64,000 bases of DNA from Campylorhamphus procurvoides (Eukaryota; Chordata; Aves; Passeriformes; Dendrocolaptidae), in NCBI GenBank assembly GCA_013396655.1, contig WBMV01009271.1, positions 124,001 to 188,000 on the forward strand, written 5' to 3'. The notes under the pieces were generated by a model. The model ran no database searches, was not told the origin of the DNA, and saw only the letters and a list, made by a program, of their open reading frames with translations. The position numbers and the translations under genes are program-made. Of the stretch, positions 36,000-49,260 are shown one piece after another; positions within the stretch are counted from its first letter, which is position 1, and the number at the start of each line of letters is the position of its first letter.

Positions 36000-38900
36000 T
36001 GTTTGACAGCCTCAGAGCTATTTTGTTAGTTTAAAAACAAAAAAATAACAGAGACTATCAGAATTCCCTCTCCTTATTTACCACATGAAATATTTTGGTA
36101 TAGTCTGAAGATACACCTATGTAATTCAAACACTGCAAGTATTTTTAAAGGTACTAATCAGTGGTTCATAAATACTTATTGATACACTCTAGTGTTTTTT
36201 GGTTGTTTTGGGGTTTTTTTTAATATGAATGAGAAAATTGTTATTCTACATTACTTTCCACAGAAAATGTGAATTTAGCCAGAGGCTATCACTCTTGAAA
36301 GAACACTACTTTTAGAAAGCTTAGTCACAAGTTTTATTTTATTCTATTTTTTTTTTCAATAGAAACAGACTTCTATAAACAGGATTGCCTCAATTCCTGG
36401 CTCCAGACCTACAGGGAAAATCCACAAGTGCGTGCATGCAGTTGTTTGGTAAGATCTCAGTTTATTTTCTAGTAGTTACAACTCACTACTTACAATGATA
36501 TATTACCAGATTACCCATTCCAATTGCTTATTAAAGTATGAACAGGGTATCTCAAGTCTGTTATAGACATAATCCTAGGGTTGCCTCTTCTGTCTCTGGA
36601 CGACAACACACACATCCCAAAACATCAGTACTACGTTACCCTTTAAGTTGCATGAGGTGCCGTCTAGCTAATAGTCCAATTAATCATGAGGATGTACTTG
36701 AAAAGGAAGTTGAAATCTTACTGGGATAATGAAGTAGAGATTATAGGATGCCTAAGAAGAAATTGTGCCATATAAGCACAAATTGAACATGTTCATTGTA
36801 GTGGTACTATACAATTACTGCAACTTGAAAAAAAAAAAACAATTGACAAAATCTTAATTATCATTTTACATATTAACAACTACAGGTAAAAATGAATGTG
36901 GCTAGATGAAGGGGTCTGAGGGCTCTAACAGGCTCAAATTGTAGGCTGTTGAGAATCCACACAAATTAGGTTTTTATTTATACTTATTAGCTCCACAAAA
37001 ATGCTCCAAAATGGCATCTTTTTTATATACGCAGATTGGGTTGAAGAGGCTGAAAATGAAGAGGAAAAGGTCTTTCTGACTGAAGATAGAACACATTTTA
37101 ATATCACTGATCTAGAGTTGTTGAGCCTAAAAATATATTTCACAGTCTCTCTTCAGCGTACTCTTGTAAATTAAAGAATGTTTGAGTCCACCTATGTGAG
37201 GCACTGGACTCTGATAGCTTGACAGGGGACATGCCCACAAGCTCATCCTGATGTTGTTCTACCACAAGATGTTAGATCCACATTACTTCTTCTAATAAGG
37301 TAAGGACTTCACAAATAAAGAGTAAAAAATAATATTACATGATTTTGCAGTCTGCATTTACATCCAGCCAAGTGGTAATTTGTTGCTTATTCCTACTGCC
37401 ACCTTTTTAAATATTTTTTTAAACTATTCATTGTATTCAAAATAGTCAAACCTCTTTATGCAGCTTCTCTGAATTTAATTTCCAATACAAAATATCTGTA
37501 TTCCAGGTACTTCAGCTATTCTAGTTATAATTGTCTGTACTTCAGTATTTCACCTATTCCATGAAACTGGCATTAGAATCATTAAAATGGGAGAATACTG
37601 AGGATTTTTTTTCCTGTTCAGGCAGTGAACAGTCCCAATCACATAGAAAACTTGTCTTATAATTTTAAACATTCACCCCTCATTACTACCACATGGGTTT
37701 ACATACGTGAATCAAAATTTCAAAACCACTACTGAGAGTGATGAACACTGAATACCTTTTTCATATGACCAGATGAAAACTTACTGTAACTCTGGCTAAA
37801 GACACTGTGCTACTGAGTAATCAAGACAACAGCTCGACCTTTTCTGTGCTGTTATCCAATTCATGAATAAAGAGCATTAAAAGAGATTACAGAAAAGCCC
37901 TAAAGTACCCAGAATTATACCTGTTTATGGTTCTGTTAGCTCTGAACATACAGAGGTGGGCATTAGTGGAGACACTACATGCTTATCAATTCTAGAGTTG
38001 ATATGTATATTTTCAGACTCTCAGGAAAACAAAAGATATTTATACAAAGTCATAAAACCAAATCTTAGTAAGAGAAAGGGAGTACTAAATTCATGGCTAG
38101 TGAAGGCATCACAATTTAACTTGTTCTCATTTAATGAGGATCCGTCATGAAATGTCTCACCTGCAGAAATAAAAGAACTACCACAATGTTTTAGTTTTAT
38201 TATTTTAGCTTAATTTAATTTCAGGTGCTTTTTATTTAATTTTTTTTAAGGAAACAAAACCTTACAAACTCAGATCTATTAAACTACCTAAAAAGGGTAA
38301 TGGACTACTTAAAAGGGCACCAGATTCTGCACGCACATATAGTCTCACATAGGCTGGTAGGCTCTACTTTCATGGATAAGCACATCCTAAAGAGATTACA
38401 ACATCTTAGGCAAAAGGCTATTGAGTCACTGTGTGGATTAAATTACAGAATTTGGTAAGTGTGTAGTATCATATATCAGCACACCCACTAGTTTAGTTCA
38501 GGAGATAAGTTCCTAAGACTATGCAAGAAACTGAATAGCCTCCTACGACAATTTGATGCATTATTGATTTTTTTTCCCATTTTTATTTCCAAAACAAATT
38601 TCATTTAATTTTCATTATTTGGTTCCCATCAATTGAGGCAATTTGCAGACCTTTATGGCTGTTGAATGTCTCTGTGTAGAACACAGTTAAATAACCGAGT
38701 GGAAAATTCTGTCTTAACCACACTTTTTCCTGCTAACTATTGGCAACTGCTGTCCTAGTCCACTGTCAGAATTACAGCCAACTTAAGTTTCATCTACCAA
38801 GACTGGAGGAAAAAAAAATAAATTACAGGAACACTGACAGTTATCAGTACTCAAACATTCCAGGTTAATACTCATCCAAAGTAATAATTATCCCCTGATT

Positions 38901-41900
38901 CAGCTTACCATGAAGTCACATACTGAATTTTTTCTCTTTTGTTTTAACAAAGGTTTCATAATACAAATTTTGCCTTTTCATTTCAGTTGCATACACAAGC
39001 TACTAGAATGCTAAAATAAAATGATCTATATTATATCTGCTAAAAGGCTCAATATTCATACTTTAGGCAAGCAAAGCAAAGAAGGTAACTCTTTCAGGCA
39101 CTTGGCCCTGTTAATTCTTAATAACAAAAATAATATGTTTAGGATATTTGTACACTACAGGGTAATATGAAGCAAGCCAAACTATAATGAAGAATAACCA
39201 ATTGAAGTATTTACAAAAATGTCTTTTTATGGGAACTGTTTAAACATAACCCCAAAAGAAACAATTATATTCAGCCTCTGGGAACTTTTGCTAGACACAT
39301 TGTTTTGCATTTATATTAGAACATAAAACATAATTGATATTTCCAGAAAAAAAAAGTTTAAATTAGATGAGAAAAAGCTGCTTCAGCATTAACTTCAAGC
39401 TGGTCCACCAGAACGCAATACTGTCACTTACATATATATATTTCATATTTGGAAAAAGCAGATTATTTCATACAACCAAAATCAAACTGCTAGCAAAAAA
39501 AAGGAAACTAGCACAAAATTATTCCTTGTAAGAATATAAAGTTATGAGTGTATTTTAAAATATAAAATCTGGCAAAACAGTGATAATGTTTCTTGCCTGT
39601 TAAGAGAACATACTGCAAAATATATTTTACCAGTCCACGTGGCCTGAGGGGCTGCAAGTTGCACAATGATCAGGCCTGACTGTATAATAGTACAGAAGAA
39701 TTTGGGATCCCAAGATTTCTTTCTACCTGTAATAAACTATCGTTCAGTTCATTCAATAATGGAATATTCTACTTGGGTCAACGATGGTAGATCAGGCAAA
39801 CAAAAGAAGCCTTTATGCTCCATGTAGACGTTCCAAGGTGCTTATTCAATTTCTTCTGCATCAGGGGCACTGTTCCTTACCTAATATGTATACATTTGCT
39901 GAGTGTTATTCAGCCTTTGTTGCTTCTGACCCTCACTTGGCATTTAATTCCCAGTCCACCAGCGTATTCATGCTTGATGCCACTGATGCACACACTGAAT
40001 GCTTTATTTATTTAATGGTACATGGAATGAAACTATAAACTGTATTAGACAATATCCTGTTTAAGGATGCCAATGGTTGGTGTCCCAGCATTACTAACCC
40101 ATGTCTATAGTGGTGACTATGTCACTGAAATTTAGAGGACAGTATGTACTGGTTACAGATCAACATTGCAATAAGGAAAGAACAGAGTTCCATGTCAAAA
40201 TTCCATTTAACATTTTTCAGGAATATATCACTGAAAATGTTATGCATGTTTTATGTTCTCTATTTCTTAAAGTTGCACATTAATTTTCACTGCTAGTGGC
40301 AAAGAAATTTTCCTTCAAATACTACAGTCCCTAGTATAAACTGCTGACACTACAACGAAATTTCAGATATGTCCCTGTGTAGCTAATGCAAAACTGTTTT
40401 AAAGCACAGTTCTCTGTGCTGAAAGCAGTGCAGAGCTGATTGTAAACAACTCACTTAGAATTTGATAACTAGTGAAAAAAATACTGACCTTTATTAAGTT
40501 GAACCACTTTATTATTTGTAACAATAGAAGTAACTTCACCTACACTGGTAAGGTACAGTCTTTCCTCTAGTTAAGGTAAGGTTTTGAAAACAGCAAAACT
40601 CATGAATGTTATTCAAATATTCTCTCAAAAGGTCTATTATCCAAAACCAGCCAAACTATATTTAACCAAAATAACATGGAAGTGACCAACACAGTTGCAA
40701 CTTACTGACATCTCCCCATTCCAATATACTGACTAAAGTGAAATATCACACAAATGCTAATAGGCATCCACAGCAAGAGGTATTTTAGAGGAACTTACAA
40801 TTATTCTGGAACCCAAGATCCATAGCAGCCTATATAATCCGTTGTTTTTAATTATGTCTTTTAAAAAAGCTCCCCTGCTGCGTTTCTGAAATACTAAATG
40901 GCCTCCGCAGCTACTTGGCATAACTCAACCTAATTCATGATTACAAGATGATATTTTCAGACTATTCCCCCTTTCCCAGGAAATTCTTAAATGGGGAAAA
41001 AAATCATTTTGCCTTAATTCCAATTTAAGCCATCCATTTGAGGCATAAAATTTGAAAAGCAATAAATGCCAAGTCAGAGTACATAACATTTACATTATCT
41101 TTCTGTAGAATTCCTATCTAAAAGAAATTTTAAAATAAGTTAAGCATGCTGATTTTAATATTTGCTTTCAGGAAAAAAATCACATGGTAAGTTTTAATTG
41201 TCAACTGAGGAAGGTTTGTTTTTTACTATTCTGTGCAAGATACAGAATTTTAAGATTAGAATCATATACGCTGAAAGTAAAATATTCTGCTCAATACAGC
41301 AGACATCACATTTCCTAACTGCACTTCCACGCTCAAATGCTAAAGGTTGATACGTATATTAATCCTAAAAGCTGTGACTTTAACTATTATTTCTAAGAAG
41401 GTTATGCCCTTAAGTTTCAAACAAAACACACCGGAAGACACAGCTAAAAGGAAAGAATTCAACCACTTTGTGTGACCTGTCCTCTGCAGGATTACTCCCA
41501 TAAACACTGAGAGCTTTTTCCTTTCATTACCTCTTCTTATTCCTATAATACTACTGATTCTTTTTAAAGAATGCTGCCTTTAAGAATTGTATCATTTGCA
41601 TAGGAGAATTACCATTGTTATCTCCCTGAGAAAAGAAGCACAAGGTAATGGAAAGGGAAGGGAGTAACTGAACGCTTGGGGTCATAAGGACTAAGCCTTA
41701 AACAAAGACAGAATACAAAGTATTCATGAATTTGCAACTAGTCAAAATGTGCCAAGGACTGTGTTTCCTCTCTGTAAGCTCTTTTGTGCTGTATGTAAGC
41801 AAAAGTCAAGCCAACCTCGAAAGAAGCAGTATCTGATTTTCTGGACAGTTTCTCTGATAGGATGTACCTTGGGCTCTGTTTATCTGAAATAATGCTTGAC

Positions 41901-44500
41901 AGCTGCATCCCCCAAGCACATGCTCTGATACAACAACCCAGGATGGGTGAAGCACGTATAACAAAATGAAACCTAAAGCAGGACAGCCGAGTCAGAGTAA
42001 ATCCCTGTTTCATTGAGTTCTTTCTTGACTGAATGACATGGAGACTGTCTCTTACAGAGGAACCAGAAGGTCTGGGGGGGAATACAGTGCCATTCTTTGC
42101 CTTTTTCTCTTTTTTTTAAACATTGATTTTGAGCAGCACATTAGAAAGAAGGATGACAGAATCAATAGAATTTAAGATGCTCTTGTAATCTGGGTTTAAC
42201 TTCATAGTAACACCTCTAATCAAAGGCGGGGAACCCATTGTAGCATTTTGACATCTACATCTATCATGTGGATATGGCTTTTATTGAGCTGAATTAACAA
42301 CTTTACTCAAATAATTAAAATCTAGCCGCCCAAAATGTCAGAGTAAAAGTAGTTTAACACTTCATCATTCTTTTAAAAGTGTAATTTTCATCTTTGCATT
42401 ATGCCAGCTGTTTTGCGGCTTTACAATAAAAATAATCAAGCAGTAGAACAGAAAAAGAAACTGTAAAACAGCAAAAGAAATAACATTACAGTAGCCTGCC
42501 ACACGTTGAAATTAGCACTGATTTTACTCCATGGAAATTAAATCCACCTATAAAACTGATAATACCTCAAAACGGTAAGCAAGGGAATACTTTCAGCATC
42601 AAATCCAACCTGGGTTCTATTTTTCTCCTTAAATAAAAAGAGTCATAAAAATCTCTCATTTCCTCACGGAAGTGGAAGTCAAAAATATCATGGGTTCTAT
42701 CCTTCAATTTGTCTTCTCATTTCCTGTTGTATTGGAAAAATCTGACTACAAATTGAGTTTAAAAAGACTAAGGCTGCCTTTTCAAATGGCATAAATAAGC
42801 ATCACCTATTAAAAAACGAAAGGGGAGAAAAAGAGTTTGGCTTTCATCTTTGCTGCTCCTCCCTTGTTTAGATTAGGTGTTTTGTGGTGTGTGCTTGCCT
42901 TTTTTTTTTTTTTTTTTCCAGTGGAAGTGGATCACCCATGCTGCATAACTGAGCAGGGTTCAGACCACATTTCTGTAGGGAGGGGTGACCTAAAGTTGGA
43001 AACCGGGCCCAGAGGTGGGGAGCAGGGTAGAATGCTTTTTTAAGTGGTCACACTGGCTTATTTCAATCACAAATGAGAATAATCTCAAAAATGAATATAA
43101 TCTATTACACTCAGTCATTGAAGGATTTGTTCATTTAATTCATAATTACTAAAATATAGACAAGGCAACACATATTGATAATTCTCCATAATAAAGATTA
43201 CTTTGCCTTTCCCTTCTATTACTTGTACTGGCATACAAGACCATTTACACTAACAGATATGACCTTTTCAAAACGATGGAATAAGTGCGAGACAGGGGAG
43301 GGAAGGGAGATGAAAGATGATGTTGGTGCTGCAGTCATTTTATGTTAAAGGCTCTGGTTGTATGTGTAATCCATACCACTGAAGTCAGAATAATTTGAGA
43401 GCTGAGTTTTCAACAGCCTTTATAAATGATGTGTTTTGTTTCAGGAAATGTTGTCTTCACTGAAATGCTGGTAACATGTATATAATTATGTCAAAATAAA
43501 AACCACAGTTTTTAAAAAACTTCAAAGCCATAATTTTAAAAGTAAGCTACATCTCAGTGACTCTTTTATTACCTTGATGCAAATTATTTTGAATTTTATT
43601 GATATATATCTTTGTTTTAGCCAGGTTCTTTCCATACTAACTGCATTAACAATGTTAACGAGAGAACCACATTTTCCATACAGATTAAAAAACTCCTTCA
43701 TAGTCACGTCTTCTTTCTTTTTTCCCCAGTTCTCTAAAGGTTTAAAATGCAGAATATGTATTTCAAGTTATGAGACAGCAGTAGAGACCCTACAGCAAAA
43801 CACTTCCAAAGGGCCATGCACTGTCCCCAGATGCACAACAGGGCTTATTTATTTCAGAGGGAGTCTAAAATGGGCAGGGAAGGCAAAAACTAATAAGCAC
43901 CTGGTGAATAGATTAAGTTCAAGCAATAAGAAAAAAATATACCTAAAGACTTCTCATTTTTGGAAGGTGCTGACACACTTCTCACCTCTGTAAAGTGAAG
44001 AGTAATGAGACAACTTAATTCTTTCATATTTTGACAGGACTGCCTAGAAATTGCAGTCAAAATTTCTGGCAAGAAATTTTCATTCCTGTGACTTGGATCC
44101 AAGTCCCAACAAGCACCTAGGCTGATAGAACTGAGATAACTCACAGATCAAGTTTCTAGGTTAAATTAATACATCCCTCTAGTACGCACTTTAGGATAAG
44201 GTGAACTGAATTTCATTAAGAAAATCTGGAAAGTGCTGTTTGAATTGGCAAGGAAATAGGGAAAGATGGTGGGAGGCAGAGACTAGCAGCTGAACACATC
44301 TGCAGCCTAAACTCCAAACCTTTCTAGAAATCCACAATCCTACTGGGTGAAAGGGGACAAGAAAAGATACAAGAACATGCACTAAAGAATGCTCTTTTAT
44401 CTGGACTGGCCACTAAAACAACATTAACTTGAATGTTTTGATGCTTCTGGGAGATTAAGAATTGCCCCAAAGGGAAACACTGCAAAAGAAACAGATTAAC
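36000..44500 (-). other. ADGRL2: Intron block with nothing distinctive
   Basis: Uniform AT-rich intron. Apart from the T18 tract at 42900 there are no repeats, GC-rich patches or splice-site pairs that I can support. Open frames (up to 139 codons at 43574-43993 +) have no recognisable domains. Confidence 0.6.
42900..42917. repeat. Poly-T tract (T18)
   Basis: Eighteen consecutive Ts followed by CCAG on the plus strand. This looks like a strong splice acceptor, but no exon follows that I can support. Confidence 0.9.
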
Positions 44501-44520
44501 AAGATGTGAGTTCTAAAAAC

Positions 44521-44535
44521 TTTTTTTTTTTTTTT
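44521..44535. repeat. Poly-T tract (T15)
   Basis: Fifteen consecutive Ts within AT-rich intron. No associated element was recognised. Confidence 0.9.
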
Positions 44536-45059
44536 AATTGCAGACAAGCCAGAAATAGAGAACAGCTGAAGGGGAAATTAGAGAGAAAATGAAAATCCTA
44601 CAGACGATGAGGAATTGAGAGGGTTCTGATCTTTCCCGAGATCATTACAGCTAACAAGCCAGTTCAGAGAGATGCAAGATACATGTTAGCATTTTACATA
44701 CATACCACCTTGCCCCTTCGGAGCATTAACAATGTAGAAAATAAACTTTACAAGTATTTTAATTGTAGTGCTAATTCAGTTGTTTTTACTCTTTATTTGA
44801 AAGTATATTGTGTTCATATTGCTAAATATTTATGCTTGCTTTGCATCAATCCTGCTCAAGCACACCACGGTGGAGAAACCTGGAGCGGGTGACTGAAGGT
44901 TTTTCTCTGTCCGATACCTTCCAAATATTCCAAAACTCACACGAGCTAGACGAACTAGAAAAACTGCACAATATTTATTTTTCATTATTTTGGTGTTCCA
45001 TGTAACTCATTACAATTATTTGGACTGAGAGGCTGCAGCTTTTCCTGCATAAGAAGTAT

Positions 45060-45260
45060 TTTCTTCCTCCCACCCTGCAGGAACACCTTGCCCTGCTGCA
45101 ATCTGCCTCTTGCCAAATGGGGCCCCTTGTGGCCTGTGGGAATCAGCTGGGAGAGCATCTTCCTCCAGCCTGACACTCCCAATCCCACTTGCCAGGCTGA
45201 TGTTTAGCAATTTACCAAGAGACTATCCCACTGCTGTGGGTCCCATGTCCGGGACACTCC
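45060..45260. other. Moderately GC-rich patch
   Basis: About 200 bp with more G+C than the flanks, open in more than one frame on both strands (for example 45110-45349 + and 44985-45188 -). No domain, repeat family or splice-site pair was recognised. CpG content is low. Confidence 0.4.
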
Positions 45261-47504
45261 CTCTACATGTTAGGCAAGTAAGCATTTTAAAAACTGTGAA
45301 GTGTGAAAGGGTCACATGCTTGACTAGAAAACTGAGAAGAGTTAAGTAAATTTTGAAAGCAAAAAAGGTAGAGCTTGCTTCCCAAAGAAACCGTTCCTAG
45401 CTCTTGCACTGTCTTGGTTCACTTGCAGGTTTTTGAGCTCCTCCTTTACACAAAGCTAACTTGCTTCAGAGAGTTACTAGCAGCTACATTTCCTCTGTTC
45501 CTTTGTTAAAGATGGAGTCCCCCCAGGGCTGCTCACAGCACTGGCTTAGGGCTACTTTCGTCTCCCTTCCATCAAAACTCTCCTATTAGGAATCTCTGCC
45601 TTTCACAATTTCCAGCAGTAGTCATATCAAATACAACTGTGGAAATTCGTGGTTTTCCCTTCTGCTTTCTGGAGTAAAAATTTATTTTAAAAAAATGCAA
45701 TTAAGTAGGACACCACTCTTCTCAAACTAGGGTAACACGTTTCATTCAAATGAGATTCAATATTTACTATAATGTACAACTCCAGATTATAAATCTCATA
45801 TATTTACAAGTATTCAGCATATACATAACTTACTTATTACCTAATGCCTCTTAGTGCTTTGGCTAGCATATACAATGCCTTCCATTACTGTTTCCTATCA
45901 GTTTGGAAGTCTTGTCATTAAACCATGCAGTTTGCTCCAGCTGAAACTAAAGTGAAAACAGTAAACAAAACAAATCTGCAATTCTGCTACAGTTGTAACA
46001 ATCAAATTTTTTTGTTCAGATTCAGATCCATTAAGCTCTAACAACAGAAAATACACCATATTAAAAGGTGAATGAATACAGTCTGTGTTTCTTAAAATAG
46101 CAGATCTATTGCCTTCTGTGTGTATCGAGTCTCTTCCCCATCGTACAGCGCAACCTGTACATTGAAAGTGCCATGCCTTGGCACCAACTGCTTGCCATAT
46201 GAATAATGAAATCGCAAGAAAATACTTGAGAACAGTGACAACTGTATTTTGAAATAAAATTGAACCGCACAATAAAGTGCTTAAATACTCCTTGGTTGTT
46301 GACAGAACAAAGGAGATTATATATTGAGAACAGGAAATACCACTACGATGAAAACAACGGACAAGTTTATTTCTGCAGCTCAACCTCTCTCTCTCTCCAC
46401 ATATTCTTCAAAACAGTCTTAATGATGTAAAGCTGAAGACCAAAAAGAAAGTATGCAGCCAAAAGAAACACACATTGCAGTAAAAAAATTGAAAAAAACC
46501 CCCAAATCATCCTTCAAATAATCATTATATTGCAGTTAGAAGATATAGTATAGTCCTAAAGACAAATAGTTAATTTAAATTAAAGGATATAGAAACTGAA
46601 TTTGCTTAATATGACAAGATTGAAATTTTAATTAATATTTTTCTTAAGAGCTACTTTTTAGTATATGATGTCATAAATACTCTTAAAATCACTTCCTTTT
46701 TTTCCAATATAAACTATTTAACTATGAATATTTCCCATTTATTCAATTTAGAGGCACTTTTTTTAATTACGAGTTTTGGAAAAGAGTGAAAAAATTGTAG
46801 TTTTGTGAAAGAGTCCCCTTTTTCTTGAATTCAGTTTGTTTCCTGATCAATCCCTGCTGAGCTCATAAATCTCGCAGTAAAACTTATGAAACAGCTACAA
46901 TAAATATCAGAAAGATAAGATATGAGAAATGGCTGATCTGACTTTCTGTTCAGGCTATTTCAGGATGAACAGATCAGCTCCACAGATGTCTATTCATGCC
47001 TGGACTGGGAAAGCCATTATAATGAAAATCAGAGTTAAAATACCTGGGGCCTTACCTGGCCTGGAGGTATTCTCTGAAAAACCTGTTTTTCTTGGTCTAG
47101 GAGTCATGGAAAGAACTGACCCCTTGAACAAGGTAAATGAGTTCTTCACAGGCCTGGAATAAATTCCAAGGTTCAAGATACTATTTGGTTCTTTGCTATT
47201 TACCCATCCCCTTTAGGTTGATGCACTTCAGTAGAAACAAGAGCTGGAAAACACCACTGTTGTAATCTCTCATAACTATGCTTTAGGCACCTAAAATGCA
47301 AATACAATGCCTAATAGCATCCATAAATGTACTGTCCATAACACCTACAGTGTGCACCTGCAGTGAAGCAGCTGCCTCCTTCTCTAAGCATATCCACACT
47401 TTAAAAGTACTTGCTCTTAGGACAGAAAACCGAAGCTTTGTGAAAACTAGGACATTGATGAGAGATTAAGGAAATAATATCCATCATAAAACTGCAACGC
47501 CATA

Positions 47505-47830
47505 GGAAAGGGTAGCCCTCTATTGGCCTTCATGTCCCCATAAATGCCCAGACACTCGTGCCACTCCCAGTGACCCAGGCCCATGCTGTGATGAGGGTCA
47601 AACCCTAGCTCCCATCAGCACAAGACCACAGGGGTGACTGTGCCCACTGTGGGGGGGGGCTATGCTGATCCAGGAGTCGGCTCTGGGGCAGAGGAAGAGT
47701 ATCCCTGTTCCAGAGCAGGGTAGAGCACTGCTGGGACTGAACCCACTGAGAAACCAGGACACTGCAAGTCCCCCGAGCACACAAAGCAAACTGACCTGTG
47801 CACAGAAACGCGCGTGTGCAGAAGTTCAGA
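47505..47830. other. Moderately GC-rich patch with G9 tract
   Basis: About 325 bp of mixed GC-rich sequence including nine Gs at 47651-47659 and AACGCGCGTGTG near 47808. Overlapping open frames exist on both strands. I recognise no protein or repeat here. Confidence 0.4.
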
Positions 47831-49216
47831 TAGGAAAAGAGAAGAGAAAGATCTACTTCATGATACAAAAATCCATACACTGATTTTTAAGGCAGCCTAA
47901 TTTGCATAGAGTAACTGCATGCTCAGATATTTTTCCAGCCTCATTCCATTTGGGACTACATATTTAGGATAGTTTCCTGCCTGTAAGATACAAAAAGGTA
48001 TGTATATATATTTATAACTACCTTTTTGGTACCTGCTGAGTTTTTAGTCAAAATTCTCCAACTATAAATATATATTTTAAGCAGCAAATGCCAGAGGAAA
48101 TGGTGTGACTGTAAGTGAATTAATTTATTTTTTAAATAAGGTTTCCTTTACAATCCTTAGTCTGAGAGGAAAGGACCTCTGGATGCTCATTGGGAGTTTC
48201 CAGTGTTTACTCCCTCTGTACTTTAGGACAATTAACTTGACTTTTCATTACATGATTTATCCCTTTATAAAATGATGAAATGTTAACACAACAGCACTGG
48301 AAGTTAACTGTTCATGAAATGCTCTGAGCTGTACTGCACTCTACTGTACACCCTTTGTTAAATGTCCTGCCATTTTTACTTCTCCCCCAACCCACCCCAC
48401 CAATGACAAAATTTACTCAGAACAGTTTGCTCATACAAGACCAGGCTTTAGGAGGAGGTGGATAAAACTCAATGTATGCACATAGCTATCCCTCCTCCAC
48501 TATCAAAATTGCATTTTCTTCCCCAGAAACTTATGCAAAAGACAGGGGAGCAGGAAAGAGGAAATCAGCAGCCAATGGGCTGGCAGGAACACGCGGGAAG
48601 GTTTCTGAGCTCCAAGTTCCCGTGCCACTCAGTTAACCTGCTCAGTTCACTTGGCAAGGTCAGGTCCCAGTACAGCTAACCTGATCCTGTAGCAAGCTGC
48701 CCCTGCTCAGCCCAACACCCCTCCACAAGGCTAGCACGAGGACCCGCAGAAGAGTAGGAGGGGACAAACACAGCCAAGGCAACAGTGAAAGGAAACATGA
48801 TCAATTCAGTGTAATCTGTACATGAAATAGATGTGACCCAACTTTGATTAGTCTTCCCAATCTAAACAAAGGCAGAGAGAAACTCAGCCATTTATGAGGA
48901 GGCATTTCTCAGGTAAGTGAGAATTCTTATCAAGGGCTGTATTTTTTAAGGTTGTTAAAGCACCTTTTCCCCGATGGAAACACAAGTTAGGCACCTAACA
49001 TACTCAGAAATACACACAACTGTCAGTTTTGCCTCATGTATTAGCCAAAGTTATTACCTTGATCAGTTTTATTCCTACACAAAGTGATAATGAAATGGCA
49101 ATTTTTTCTAGCTGTTGAAATATAATCTCCTTGTTTTCTTGCAGTAACACTGCAAACCAAACAGGCTACAGAAGAAATGAAAGAGATGAAGAGAGAGATA
49201 TGTATGTATTTGTTTT

Positions 49217-49260
49217 CACAGAACCATACAGGAATTAACCTTGGAAATAATCTGAGATCC
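49217..49260 (-). mobile_element. Possible highly decayed CR1 3' end fragment
   Basis: On the plus strand CACAGAACCATACAGGAATT is followed by AACCTTGGAAATAATCTGAGATCC. It resembles a reverse-complemented CR1 tail (CATAGAATCAT...GGTTGGAAAAGACCTCTGAGATCA), with several mismatches. It is too short for certainty. Confidence 0.27.

Noticed and set aside
42837..43030. Possible exon after T18-CCAG on the plus strand
   Set aside because: The T tract mimics an acceptor, but the following sequence has no coding identity and no clear donor.
43574..43993. 139-codon plus-strand open frame
   Set aside because: Low-complexity composition, no family match, and a length compatible with chance.
45898..46383. 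161-codon open frame on the minus strand, the longest in the window
   Set aside because: At this base composition about 0.1-0.2 frames of this length are expected in 64 kb, so it is only mildly unusual. The protein shows no domain or family resemblance, and no splice or promoter context supports it.
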